Shown: positions 11,700-24,701 of the stretch, one piece after another | Position numbering within the stretch: the first letter of the stretch is position 1 | Layout: each line of letters opens with the position of its first letter | Source: Henckelia pumila | Taxonomy: Eukaryota > Streptophyta > Magnoliopsida > Lamiales > Gesneriaceae | Assembly (NCBI RefSeq): GCF_033568475.1 | Contig: NC_133122.1 | Span: 165,566,130 to 165,630,129 of the forward strand | Direction: 5' to 3' | Length of the DNA stretch: 64,000 nucleotides | Position numbers and translations under genes: made by a program | The notes under the pieces: model-generated | Told to the model about the DNA's origin: nothing | Database searches by the model: none | What the model saw: only the letters and a program-made list of their open reading frames with translations

Positions 11700-12860
11700 A
11701 ATAATTTAATTTAATCAAATTGCATTTTAGATCAATAATAATAAATATAAATATTGTAACCAATTTTGATTAATACAAAAATAACGTACAACAAATAAAT
11801 CCCAATAGTAGTCACGTTGAGTCTTAGTCAAATATCTCCAAGAGTAGGCTCATGTAAAAATTTGTTCTTTAAACTTTATTTTAACAAACGAAGGTATGCC
11901 GTTCTTCGGTGGAAGAATCCTGCAAAATAAATCCAAAAACCCTGAACAGAAAGCACCATTGGGATCCATCTTACTTGACTAAATATTAAAAAAAAAATTA
12001 TATATTAATACAAACAATTAAGTTAATTAAATAATTATAAGTTAGGCAACTAATTAATTAAAATGTATATAGTTATAAAAAAAAACATCAAATAATAAAA
12101 CACATATTTTACAATTAAACGAACGCAGTACAAACTATATTTATTAATTGCAACACATTTATAAATTTTTAAAACAACCATCATCCCTAAACATAGAATT
12201 CTAAATCTATTCACAATAAATGTTTCTAAACTATGAACACCGAAGTTAAATGTTATACACTATATAACTATGAAAGTTAAGAAATTATCACAACTAACCT
12301 ACTTTTAACATCCAATGATGATAGTAAAATAAAACTAATATACTATCAATTTATTCAAATTACGCAAACCATAAATTACTTGATTTCAAAAGACGGTTTG
12401 TTTACAGTCACATAAAAACAAGTAAAATAATCCTACACATAAATTATTTAGTCTGGTCATAAATCTTTAAAAATTATTAATATTTGTATAAGATAATTCA
12501 TTAATCCTAAAATATTAACATTGTAATTAGATGTACTTCATAAATCAATGATCGACTTCAATTTTAACTTTTATAACTTAATTTAAACAAAATTATTAAT
12601 CATATTATATTTCTAAACATTTATATTTTTATAAAAAATTTCATCAAATATCGCAACTAACATAACATAACAATATTTTAACTAATCCTTAAACATTATT
12701 TATAATATTATATTTCTAAAAAATAACAAAATTAAATATCCAATAAAATCGGAGCATACAAGCAATATTATTTATCATATTGTATGTCTAAACAACAACA
12801 AAATGAAAAAATCAATTATGATTCGAGCATACAACATAATTTATTTGAAGATATCCAATT
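11700..12860. other. CACTA internal AT-rich DNA without supported exons
   Basis: Long AT-rich stretch inside the CACTA element, upstream of the TNPA-like coding pieces. No open frame, domain or repeat with clear ends was seen. It may be intron or leader of the TNPA-like gene. Confidence 0.5.
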
Positions 12861-12869
12861 ACAAATTAC

Positions 12870-13320
12870 ATTACCGGTGGCGGACAGCGGCGGAGACGTG
12901 CGAAAGCGTCGGAGAGCTAGGACAGCGGCGGCAGGCGGTGGTTGTGTACGGCGACAGCCGGATCTCGTAAAATAACCAAAAAATCCATCATTTTTTTTTG
13001 AATCAAACATCAAATTAACGCAATCGGAGATATTTTCGAAGGATATAGTCTTATCAACGGCGTAGGGTGCGGCAGCGGCGGATAGGCGGGCCTTAAGAAC
13101 GGCGGCGCAGCTGTGCTCGGAAAAATTGGAGGAAAACCACAAATATTGGTATGAAATTGTAGCTTACATCGCGTAGAATTCAAATCTAAGTTTAAGTTGG
13201 TGTATTTCACGGCCAAAAGCTCCGCGGAGGACTTAGGGGCGGCGGCGGGTAGGGTTAGAAAAGAAAGGGAAGAACGGGTGAAGAAGAAGAAATTAAGGAG
13301 GCGGGCGGTCAAATAATAAT
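12870..13320 (-). other. GC-rich segment inside CACTA, possible 5' part of the TNPA-like gene
   Basis: A locally GC-rich patch (cggcgg and gcggcg repeats) between the two transposon genes. Both strands have open frames of 60-110 codons with Ala/Pro-rich low-complexity translation and no recognised domain. It could be a first exon and promoter of the TNPA-like gene or captured host sequence; I cannot decide between them. Confidence 0.35.
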
Positions 13321-13865
13321 ATTTGCCACGGTTGGCACAAAACCGTGACAAATTAACATAACTGTGCCAAAATCATAATATCATTTAATTTAATTATTCA
13401 TAATTACGTATTAATCATAGATTCAAATTTTGTAAAAATCGCCATTAATGACCATATTTTGTAATGGACTATGAAAAAAATTCAAAACAATAAACCATGA
13501 TATTTAATTATAAATTAAATTTGCCACGGTTAAGAATAAACCGTGACAAATTTTGTCACAGTTTAACTAAACCGTGGCAATTATGTTTTATTAATTTTTT
13601 TCTTATAATTTATTGATTATTCTTCAAACTTTATAAATAAAACACGATACAGTACATGTCAAAATGAATGATAATTGTTGGGATCAAATTAAATAATCAA
13701 GTGACAAAATTTGTCACGGTTTATGCTTAACCGTGGCAATTTTATTTTATTAATTTTTTTCTTATAATTTATTATTTACTCTTCAAACTTTATAATATAA
13801 TACGATGCAGTACATGACAAAATGAATGATAATTGTTGGGATAAAATTAAATAATGTAAGTAAAC
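13321..13865. repeat. Internal third array of subterminal-type motifs with a 159-bp tandem duplication
   Basis: Motif pairs such as tttgccacggtt..aaaccgtgacaaatt occur at about 13,321-13,352, 13,519-13,580 and 13,702-13,740. A unit running from the ttgtcac(a/g)gtt motif through the ttaatttttttcttataatt block to gataattgttgggat is present twice with a period of 159 bp (about 13,553-13,711 and 13,712-13,865). The motif matches those at both ends of the CACTA element. Confidence 0.8.
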
Positions 13866-15129
13866 ATCGCAATAAAAAAACCTTACTATGTGATAAATTA
13901 TTTCATTATTGATAAAAAAGCATATTTTACACCGGAGTACATGTTAAATGTTAGATCGATACTACTCACTATTTTCAGATTGGTTGTTTGTGTCTTCATC
14001 TGTGGATTCTTGAACATTGTATGTATCGCTATTTTGAGTTCCGGTGTCGATGTCGTTATCGTACATCACGGTGACGTCAACAAGACTTTGTGTGTTCAAC
14101 AGTAGTTGTGTTTCCAATCCATGACTTTGACTCTCGTAGTTTTGAAATGCCTCGTTTGCAATATCGTCGGCATGGTCGATGTCACCTCTGATTTGAGAAA
14201 CGTAATCGCGTTTTCTCATCCCACTGACGTAGTCCCAATCGGATACCGTTTTCTTTGTTAAAGGGTAAGTTAAGTACACAACTTGTGAAGCTTGTGTACA
14301 AAAAACAAATGTATCATAATAACGTAGTCTTCTCTTTCGGTAGATTTCGACTATTTTATACTTCGGATGAACTCTGGTACCCAATTTGGGATGCATATCA
14401 AACCATGTGCATCTGAAAAGTACAGTCTTATTTGGTGAATCACTATAGTACTTTACCTCTAGTATCTCATCTATGATGCCATAATAGTCTGTCGACGTCC
14501 CATCACCAGCAAAACCTCTAACATGGATCCCTGAATTATCTGTGGCTTTGTGAGTAGAATCTTCTTTCGTATGAAAGTTGAAACCATTAAGACAATAACC
14601 CCGAAGACACTTGACTTTGGATAGGGGACCGAGAGCAAGTTGTCTTACATCTAGTGAAATGTTACAATATTGATTTGCAATTGCCTGCATGTTAATTTCA
14701 TTTTGTTGAAACAGTAAATGTCAATAAAATAAAAATGACGATATTTTATACATTAAGTAGACAAAATGAGTTTGACTAACATAGTTTTTGAACCACGGGA
14801 AATTTTTTTGCTGTAATTGTGAATCGACGTCTGCGTTACTAATGTCAGGGACACTTGATCTCAAGTGGTTCTCGTACATTATGCATCAAATGAAAGTAAA
14901 AACAAATAATAAATAAATATTCATGTGATATTATATGAGACACGCAATAATGTTATCTCGTTACGATACTTACTGAACAAAGGACCTCGTCTCATCACAA
15001 TTTAACAGCATATATGTTGAAAGAGAATGATATTCATTGTCTTGAAGATTTCTAGACTTGGATGCACCAATAAATCTGCCCACAATTTTGAACACCGATA
15101 TAGTATCTGTCAATCCCTCATTCACAGCT

Positions 15130-16439
15130 TGTAGTAGCCCGTAACCAAAATCAGTAATTAAGGAATTAATCATAATTACTTGGATAGAGTTCGGAAGCTC
15201 CGAAGGTGAGTTCGGAAGTTCCGAACAGGATCGGAAGCTCCGATGCAGGATCGGAAGCTCCGATGGTATTACGTCAGGCATGACGTGTGGCAAGATCGAA
15301 AGCTCCGATCACCCCTATCCGAAGTCAACAAGTGATATTTTGACACGTGGCAGATCAGGATCTTCGGAAGCTCCGATGGCAGGATCGGACGTTCCGATCG
15401 AGGTTCGGACATTCCGATCGAGGATCCGAAGCTCCGATCGTTGTCTATAAATAGAAGGCCGAGAATTCATTTTCAATTGCCAATTCCGAATTTCCTCTCT
15501 ACTCTAGTCGTATTCGAGTTGTTCTAGCCTCCCTAGGCTTGACCCGGGAGTCGTCGAGGCGTTCGATAGTCGTAGCAGAGTTGTGCCCAGGTTCTGAAGG
15601 CATCAACATCAAAGGGCTAACGACGGACGAAGGTATAGCTTTTGCTTCCTATAAATATTTAGGAATATGCAATAGCTTAGTTAAAGCTTTTAGAGCACTT
15701 TAATGATAGTAGTATCATTTGGCAGTGTAGAGCAGACTATAGGCGTGGACCTAGAGTTGGTAGAGCTTGCACTGTTTTGAGGTACGAAAGTACTGTTCGA
15801 GATATCCTGACTGAGTATGCATGTATTATGTGACTGCATGATTTATATGTCATTAATTTATGCTGCATTCATTTGCATACTGAGCTATCTCCTTCGAGAT
15901 GTCTGTTAGTAGGGTTTTTCCCTATCCTGTTAGTGGTTGAACTTCCATCGATTTGGGTCCGGCATATCCACTTGTATTATGGTATGGGAGCCACCTCCTG
16001 AAGCGACGGCACAGCGTGCTACATACCAGGGCCCGGTCTGTCTCTGTTATCTGATCCTTGACCTCGAGTTTATAGGGAGTTCACTTTGCATGCATGTATA
16101 CTCATACTCTCGTACTGAGCGTTTTATGCTCATGTCTCGTACTCTGTGTTTCTGGACACCCTATTTTGTGGGGCAGGTTTGCGATTGGACGAGGCGGGTG
16201 GATCCAAGAGGGGCTAGTCAGTGGTTGGCCAGCTGGAGCTTCGTCTAGGTTTTATTTCTGTTGTTTTGAGGTTGATACAGCTATTCGATTTGGTTGTATA
16301 ATATTAGATAAATTACAGATTCCTTTCCTTGGGTTTGTATTTGTTTATGGTTTCCGCAAGATTATTCTGATATCTGTTTAATTAAGTTAATTGCATGCCT
16401 AAGTTCTGTTAGTAGGTGATCCGGGTAAGGGTAACTACA
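15130..16439 (+). repeat. 5' LTR of gypsy element 1
   Basis: A 1,310-bp LTR from TGTAG to CTACA. TATA-like tataaata is at 15,445. The 255 bases before it hold repeated CGGAAGCTCCGATC-type palindromic units. Confidence 0.95.
15185..15440 (+). promoter_or_regulatory. Palindromic repeat array upstream of the LTR TATA box
   Basis: At least nine versions of an about 18-bp unit (gatcggaagctccgatc, ggttcggacattccgatc) are spaced irregularly and stop just before tataaata at 15,445. The 3' LTR copy at 21,116-21,390 carries one extra unit, so the array changes copy number. An enhancer role is inferred. Confidence 0.7.
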
Positions 16440-16504
16440 TTTATGGTATCAGAGCATCTAAAAGTATTCTTGGGATTTAGTCTTATCATGAGGTATTTTT
16501 GTAG

Positions 16505-17420
16505 ATGGCAGATCGTGATGACCAGAGTTCTCATGGCAGTATTGGTGGGCGTTGGGGTGATGCCGACCGAGAGCATCGTCGAGAACGGCGTCATCGTCAT
16601 CATGACGACGAGCGTTTCACTGTGCGTCGATTCTTAGCTATGGGTGGGTCCTAAGCCCTTAGGTGGAGGTGAGTCTCCGGAGGATGCGGAGAATTGGTTA
16701 GACCGCATGGAGACGACTTTTCAGACTTTCCACTCCACCGAGGAGAAGACGATGGAGACCCTTGGCTATCTTCTGGATGGGCGAGCCCGTAGGTGGTGGA
16801 GGTTTACTTCTGCACCCTTTATTGCGGCGAGAGGAGTGGCCACCTGGGCCGAGTTCCGCACAGCTTTCCAAAAGCGGTATTTTCCTCCTGCACTCCGTCA
16901 GTAAAAGGCAGGCGAGCTACTGAGTCTGCAACAGGGAGCCATGTCTATTGATGAGTATCAGCAGAAGTTCTTTGATCTGCTATCCTATTGCCCCGAGATT
17001 GCTGATAGCTCAGAGATAAAGTATAATCTGTTCTTTCAGGGCCTTAACCCTGAGATCCATGACCGTGTGGCGGTTGGCAACGACATGTCCTATGAGGGTT
17101 TGGTGAGCCGTTGTCACCAGGCAGAGGACAGCATTTAGCGGAACAGGTCTTTTCCTCAGTCGAGGCCTGCTAGTTCTTTGGGTCCCCGTGCCCAAACTTT
17201 TAAGAAGTCTGGATCTACTTCTTCTTCCTCTGGCTCTGCTGGTGTTGTCCGTTACGGTAAGAAGGACAAGTGTGATCATTGTGGGAAGAACCATCCATCC
17301 GACAAGTGCCGTAGAGCTTCTGGAGCTTGTTTCCATTGTGGAGAGACTGGTCATATCCGGAGGGATTGTCCACTGTCTGGGGGAGGCGGTTCTGGTTCTG
17401 GTTCAGGATCTGGTTCTTAG
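16505..17420 (+). pseudogene. Gag of gypsy element 1
   Basis: A leader from ATG at 16,505 runs in another frame until about 16,645, where a 1-nt shift moves to the main frame (SPEDAENWLDRMETTF). The retrotransposon gag core follows, with FFQGLNPEIHDRV, a CDHCGKNHPSDKC stretch and a CFHCGETGHIRRDC zinc knuckle near 17,330. In-frame stops are TAA at 16,902, TAG at 17,136 and TAG at 17,418. Gag would form the virus-like particle around the element RNA; this copy is broken. Confidence 0.9.
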
Positions 17421-20400
17421 GCCACCGTTCAGCTGAGGTCACAGGGACAGCCTGCTTGGAGTTCTCATTTGAGACCACGAGCTTCTGGCCAGGTGTTTGC
17501 CTTGAGGCATGATCAGGCAGTGGAGGAGAATGAGAAAGTCATCGCAGGTACATTTCTGCTTTATGGTATACCTGCTCTTGTACTTATTGACACTGGTGCA
17601 TCTCATTCCTTCATTTTTGCACGTTTTGTTAAGAGGCATAAGTTACCATGCATTGCACTAGACGTAGTGATGTCTGTTTCTACTCCGACGGGCCAATCTG
17701 CTTTGGCTAAGCGTCTAGTGATGGGTTGCCCTTTAGAGTTTGAAGGGAACATTCTGTTAGCGAATCTCATGGTCCTGGCGATGGACGACTTTGATTGCAT
17801 TCTGGGAATAGATATGTTGACTACCTATCGAGCTTCAGTGGACTGCTATCAGAGATTAGTACGCTTTCATCCGGAGGGGAGTGAGAGCTGGTTTTTCTAT
17901 GGAGAGGGAGCGCGACCCCCGATGCCTTTGATATCAGCTTTGAGAGCCTGTCGAGCTCTAGAGTCTAGTGGGGAAGGCTACCTTATCTATGCAGTTGATT
18001 TGTCCGCTGAGAGTATTGGGATAGAGAGCATTCCTGTTGTGGATGAATTTCCAGATGTATTTCCTGATGAGATTTTGGGTTTTCCTCCTGCTAGGGAAGT
18101 CGAGTTTGGCATAGAGTTGATGCCGGGTACTTCACCTATTTCTCGAGCACCGTATCGTCTGGCTCCGTCAGAGATGCGTGAATTGAAGAATCAGCTACAG
18201 GATCTTTTGGACAAGGGGTACATTCGTCCTAGTGTATCTCCTTGGGGAGCTCCTGTTCTCTTTGTAAAGAAGAAGGATGGGTCGATGCGGTTGTGCATTG
18301 ACTATCGGCAGCTGAATCGAGTCACTGTGAAGAACAAGTATCCGTTGCCTCGTATTGATGACTTGTTTGATCAGCTGCAGGGCACGTCAGTTTACTCCAA
18401 GATTGACTTGAGATCTGGGTATCATCAGTTGAGAGTCCATGATCAGGATGTAGCCAAGACTGCATTTCGTACTCGCTATGGGCATTACGAGTTCCTAGTG
18501 ATGCCATTTGGTTTGACTAATGCGCCGGCTATATTCATGGATTTGATGAACCGTGTTTTCAGGGAGTATTTGGACAAGTTTGTCGTGGTCTTTATTGACG
18601 ACATCTTGGTGTATTCGCGTAACATGGAAGAGCATGTTTCTCACTTGCGGTTGGTACTGCAGACTCTTCGAGATAAGCAGTTGTACGCCAAGCTGAGCAA
18701 GTGTGAGTTCTGGATGGATAGAGTGGTCTTTCTTGGCCATATCATATCCAGGGAGGGGATTTCTGTTGATCCAAGCAAGATTGAAGCGATACTTAATTGG
18801 TCACGTCCGACGACAGTTGCTGAGATCCGTACTTTTCTGGGTCTAGCAGGGTATTATCGTCGCTTCATTCTGAACTTCTCTCAGTTAGCTCGACCATTGA
18901 CGCGGCTTACTCGCAAGGGTGTGGACTTCGAGTGGTCCTCCGAGTGTGAGGAGAATTTCTGTGAGCTTCGACGGCGGTTGACTTCTGCGCCGGTGTTGGC
19001 ATTACCGTCAGGATCTGGAGGGTATGTGGTATACACTGATGCTTCTCTTCAGGGGTTAGGTTGTGTTCTGACTCAGAATGGGCATGTGATCGCTTACGCT
19101 TCTAGACAGCTGAAGCTTCACGAGGACAACTATCCAGTCCATGATTTGGAATTGGCAGCCATTGTGTTCGCTTTGAAGATCTGGCGTCATTATCTGTATG
19201 GCGAGAAATTTGAGATCTTCACCGACCATAAGAGTCTCAAGTATTTGTTCACTCAGGCAGAGTTGAACATGAGGCAGAGACGTTGGATGGACTTGCTTAA
19301 GGACTATGATTGCAAAATTAAGTACCATCCGGGAGCTGCTAATCTCACCGCTGATGCTTTGAGTCGCAAGGTGCGACTATCCGCACTTCAGACTTGTTCG
19401 ATGTCTAGTGCGATCAGTGACTGTTGTACTTCAGGTTATACCTTCAAGCATAAGAAAGGTATGCAGAGTATACAGATGTTTGCAATATTATCTGAGTCAG
19501 CTTTGTATTCGCGGATTCGAGATGCTCAGATGTCTGATTCGAAGACCCAGCGTTTAGCTCGTCTAGCTAACGAGGGTAGCTCATCTGGATTTCACTATCA
19601 ATCAGATGGATTTCTGTGTTTGTTTGGTAGGCTTGTGATTCCGCAGGATGAAGAGTTGCGAGAGGAGATTTTGTCTCAAGCGCATCGCACTAAGTTGAGT
19701 ATTCATCCTGGGAGCAACAAGATGTACAAGGATCTACGTACTCGTTTATGGTGAAAGGGAATGAAACGCAGTATTTATCAGTTTGTTTCGAGATGTTTGG
19801 TGTGTCAACAGGTCAAGGAAGAGCACCGATGACCTGGAGGACTGCTTCACAGTCTGCCTATTCCTGAATGGAAATGGGAGTTTATCAAAATGGACTTTGT
19901 GACCCATTTGCCGGTATCCCCGAGAAACTGTGATGCTATCTGGGTTGTGGTGGACCGACTCACCAAGTCAGCGCATTTCATTGCCTATAGCCGAGAGTAC
20001 AATGTGGATCGTATGGCTCGATTGTACATTCAGGAGATCGTTCGACTTCATAGAGTGCCTGTGAGCATTGTCAGCGATCGGGACCCCAGGTTTACTTCTA
20101 GATTCTGAGGGAGTGTTCAGTGTGCGATGGGTACTACTCTCAGTTTGAGTACTGCCTATCATCCGAAGACTGATGGTCTGTCAGAGCGCACTATCCGTAC
20201 TTTGGAGGATATGCTTAGAGCTTGCGTCATGGATTTTGGTTCAGCCTGGCAGGATCATTTGCCATTGATCGAGTTCGCGTACAACAACAGCTATCATACT
20301 AGTATTGGGATGGCACCTTTTGAGGCGTTGTATGGGCGACGTTGTCATACTCCACTCTTCTGGGAAGAAGTGGGGGAGAGACAGGCTGAGGGACCAAAGT

Positions 20401-20927
20401 TTATCCAGCAAGTGATAGACATTGTTGATCAGATCAAAAAATGGATTAAGACTGCACAGGATCGTCAGGCCAGCTATGCTAATACCAAGCGTAGGCCATT
20501 GCAGTTCGATGTCGGGGAGAAAGTGTTTCTGAGAGTGTCACCTTTCCGCAAGATTCTCAGATTTGGCCTTAAGGGCAAGTTGTCTCCCAGGTTTATTGGT
20601 CCGTTTGAGATCTTGGAGAGCATTGGCGATTTGGCTTATTGGCTAGCTTTGCCATCACATCTTTCCAGTATTCACGACGTGTTCCACGTATCTCTGTTGC
20701 GACGATATGTGGCGGATGAATCTCATATTCTGCAGCGGTCTGAGGTTCAGGTGAGCAAGGATTTGACTTATGTTGAGAAACTTATTCGTATCCTGGATTA
20801 TAAGGATAAGGTTTTACGGAACAAAGTCATTCCTTTAGTTTTAGTTCAGTGGCAGCGCCGAGGCACTGAGGAAGCTACTTGGGAGCTTGAGGACAGGATG
20901 TGTGAAGACCATCCTGAGTTGTTTTGA
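17421..20927 (+). pseudogene. Pol of gypsy element 1 (protease, RT, RNase H, integrase, chromodomain-type tail)
   Basis: The region is in frame with gag. Protease [10 protein letters not shown] lies near 17,580. The reverse transcriptase has [13 protein letters not shown] near 18,590, and RNase H has [12 protein letters not shown] near 19,030. The integrase has TADALSRK before it, zinc-region CLVCQQVK near 19,800 and core DRDPRFTS near 20,080. The tail has FIGPFEILE and EEATWELEDRM. In-frame stops are TGA at 19,752, 19,830 and 20,106. No frameshift was seen in pol, so decay is by point change only. Confidence 0.92.
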
Positions 20928-21060
20928 TTTCATTCTTAAGTTGTATTCAGTTGCAAACTCTGTAAACGTTTGATTTGAATAAAGAATATTTCTGATTTCT
21001 GTATTGCATTCAATACTTAAGATCTGATTTCGAGGACAAAATATCTTAAGTGGGGGAGAA

Positions 21061-22379
21061 TGTAGTAGCCCGTAACCAAAATCAGTAATTAAGGAATTAA
21101 TCATAATTACTTGGATAGAGTTCAGAAGCTCCGAAGGTGAGTTCGAAAGTTCCGAACAGGATCGAAAGCTCCGATGCAGGATCGGAAGCTCCGATGGTAT
21201 TACGTCAGGCATGACGTGTGGCAAGATCGGAAGCTCCGATCAGGATCGGAAGCTCCGATCACCCCTATCCGAAGTCAACAAGTGATATTTTGACACGTGG
21301 CAGATCAGGATCTTCGGAAGCTCCGATGGCAGGATCGGACGTTCCGATCGAGGTTCGGACGTTCCGATCGAGGATCCAAAGCTCCGATCGTTGTCTATAA
21401 ATAGAAGGCCGAGAATTCATTTTCAATTGCCAATTCCGGATTTCCTCTCTACTCTAGTCGTATTCGAGTTGTTCTAGCCTTCCTAGGCTTGACCCAGGAG
21501 TCGTCGAGGCGTTCGATAGTCGTAGCAGAGTTGTGCCCAGGTTCTGGAGGCATCGACATCAAAGGGCTAACGACGGACGAAGGTATAGCTTTTGCTTCCA
21601 ATAAATATTTAGGAGTATGCAATAGCTTAGTTAAGGCTTTTAGAGCACTTTAATGATAGTAGTATCATTTGGCAGTGTAGAGCAGACTATAGGCGTGGAC
21701 CTAAAGTTGGTAGAGCTTGCACTGTTTGGGGTACAAAAGTACTGTTCGAGATATCCTGACTGAGTATGCATGTATTATGTGACTGCATGATTTTTATGTC
21801 ATTGATTTATGCTGCATTCATTTGCATACTGAGCTATCTCCTTCGAGATGTCTGTTAGTAGGGTTTTTCCCTATCTTGTTAGTGGTTGGACTTCCATCGA
21901 TTTGGGTCCGGCATATCCACTTATATTATGGTATGGGAGCCACCTCCTGAAGCGACGGCACAGCGTGCTACATACCAGGGCCCGGTCTATCTCTGTTATC
22001 TGATCCTTGACCTCGAGTTTATAGGGAGTTCACTTTGCATGCATGTATACTCATACTCTCGTACTGAGCGTTTTATGCTCACGTCTCGTACTCTGACACC
22101 CTATTCCATGGGGCAGGTTTGCGATTGGACGAGGCGGGTGGATCCAAGAGGGGCTAGTCAGTGGTTGGCCAGCTGGAGCTTCGTCTAGGTTTTATTTCTG
22201 TTGTTTTGAGGTTGATACAGCTATTCGATTTGGTTGTATAATATTGGATAAATTACAGATTCCTTTCCTTGGGTTTTTATTTGTTTATGGTTTCCGCAAG
22301 ATTATTCTGATATCTATTTAATTAAGTTAATTGCATGCCTAAGTTCTGTTAGTAGGTGATCCGGGTAAGGGTCACTACA
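21061..22379 (+). repeat. 3' LTR of gypsy element 1
   Basis: A 1,319-bp LTR, a near copy of 15,130-16,439 with scattered substitutions and one extra copy of the palindromic unit near 21,240. It is followed by target duplication CAGCT at 22,380. Confidence 0.95.
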
Positions 22380-24701
22380 CAGCTGCTGTCGTGTTTTTCA
22401 TCGTCCTCATCTCCCTAGTTTTGATTGACTCATTGAAATAATGCTGAAAAAATATGGACGCTTCTTTGACCAGATAAGCATTGCAAATCGATCCTTCTAC
22501 GCGTGCTTTATTCCGAACAGTTTTCTTCAAAGTACGTAAATATCTCTCGAATGGATACATCCATCTATCTTGCACTGGCCCACAAACAAGGGCTTCGTAC
22601 GGGAAATGTATGCATAGATGTTCCATCGAGTCGAAGAAGCTTGGTGGGAATATTTTTTCCAATTTGCACATAATCAGTGGTATTTGCTCGTTCAATCTTA
22701 GAACATCACTTACTTTGATATTACGTGCAGTTAAATCCGTGAAGAATAAACTAAGTTCTATCAAAACCTCTCACACATCTTTTGGTAATAGTTCCTTAAA
22801 GACGACGGGTATAAGTCGTTGCATGAACACATGACAATCATGATTTTTCAAACCAGACACGCGTAACTTGTTCATGTCGACGCACCTGGACAGTTTGGAC
22901 ACGTAACCATCTGAGAATCGAACATCTTTCAGCCATCTACAGAAGGCGCATCTTTCTTCTTTTTTGAGGTAATATATCGCCTTTGGTTATATGTCGCTGC
23001 CAATATCAAAATGCAACTCTGGTCTTATAGACATGTCAACAAGGTCTGCCCTAGATTTTGCGTTATCTTTTGTTTTTCCAGGTACATTCATTAAAGTATT
23101 GAAGATGTTATCAAACACATTTTTCTCGATGTTCATCACGTCCAAAGTATGTCTGACCATGTTCGAACTTCAGTAAGGCAACTCCCAAAAAATACTTCTC
23201 TTCCTCCACCCGCTTGCTGACATTTTGTATAACTCTTTGTTATGCTCTTCAGTGTCCACTTCGTACGATGGTAAAAAACCGTACGAGTCCAACTCGTCGA
23301 GTAATTCATGTCCGGATCTCATAGGTGTGGCATTGTGCAACACAGTGACCTCTTCTGAAAAGATTTTTACTCCGACGCAATGGATGATTGACGGGAAGAA
23401 ACTTTCTATGATTGTCAAACCAACTTGTTTTCCTGCTATGTGTTAGTGTGAACGCCTCCAAGTCTGACATACAATGTGGACATGCTTGTTTACCAGCGGT
23501 ACTCCAACCAGATAACATTGCGTAGACAGGAAAATCACTAATAGTCCACATCAGAGCTGCTCTCCAAGTGAAGTTTGTACGAGAATGAACGTCGTATGTA
23601 ATAGCACCATCGTACCAGAGTGACTGAAGTTCTGCGACTAGTGGTTGTAGAAATACATCAAGTTTGTCTTTTGGGTTCTTTGGGCCAGGAGCAAGCACAG
23701 TCAGAAACATATACTCATTTTTCATGTACATCCAAGGAGGCAAATTATATGGAGTCAAAATCACATGCCAAGACGAATACTGCTGACCTGACTGACCAAA
23801 AGGTTGGAAACCATCAGCAGAAAGTGCTAGTCTCACATTCCTTATCTCGGAGGCAAAAGTAGGGTGTGTGTCTGTGAAGTTGCACCAAGCAGGTGAATAC
23901 GAAGGGTGAGTCATCATTTCTCCGTCATACACATGCTCGTGGTACCATCGCATGGGTGACGCCGTTGCTTTTGAGGCATACAATCATTGGAGACGAGGCG
24001 TAAGGGGGAAGTAATACATACGCTTGTAGGCTATTTGCTTCATATTCTTCCTAGATCCACGAGATCGACTTTGTTTGTAGCGTGGATGCTCACAGAATCT
24101 GCATGCCGTCAACTCGATGTCTGTGCCCCAATATATCATGCAATTATTGTTGCAACAATCAATTTTATCGACCGACAGCCCCATATCCTTGACTAATCTC
24201 TTGGTTGCATTGAAGTTCTTTGAAAATTTATGATCGGCAGGACATAACTCTATCATTAATTGACACATGTCATTATAATTCCTTTCAGACATGCTATGCT
24301 CATATTTCATCTTCAACAACCTTGCAAGAACAGACAATAAGATATGTCCATGTGGATTTCCTTTCCAAATCTCCTTCTCCGTCGATTTGATCATATCATA
24401 TAAAGCTCTAGCAATCATGTTAGGATCCTCCTCGGTGACATTGATGTGGGGATCTTCGATAACATTGGCATCAGGATCCTCGTTCACTACCACCTCATTA
24501 GTTACATTTGTGTAATCATAATAAGATTGTTCGCCTCCATATTGGTATTCATTGTCAGAATATGAGTTTGGATTCCGTATATTTGCAAAATTGGGTGGCA
24601 TATCATCTGTGCTCGTACGCCGACTACTTCGAGACGAGGATGGTGCATCCATATTAACTCTTTCAAACGATGGACGGATGTAATTTTCCTCATGAAAGTA
24701 C

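Larger units (their letters stand above)
15130..22379 (+). mobile_element. Ty3/gypsy Tekay-type retrotransposon 1, decayed
   Basis: LTRs at 15,130-16,439 and 21,061-22,379 begin TGTAGTAGCCCG and end ACTACA. The 5-bp target duplication CAGCT sits at 15,125-15,129 and 22,380-22,384. The primer-binding site TGGTATCAGAGC (initiator tRNA-Met) is at 16,444-16,455 and the polypurine tract agtgggggagaa ends at 21,060. Gag and pol lie in one frame, the Tekay chromovirus layout, ending in a chromodomain-type tail. One frameshift and six in-frame stops make it inactive. It inserted into the TNP2 transposase gene. Confidence 0.95.

Noticed and set aside
15185-15440. Regular palindromic repeats that look CRISPR-like
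   Set aside because: They lie inside an LTR, vary in sequence and spacing, have no unique spacers of constant length and no cas genes; the DNA is plant nuclear.
15937-16381. Open frames inside the gypsy 1 LTR, repeated at 21,886-22,188
   Set aside because: They are chance frames in LTR DNA before the primer site; no motif, and not kept intact between the two LTRs.
23620-23862. 80-codon + strand frame
   Set aside because: Antisense shadow of the Transposase_21 core.
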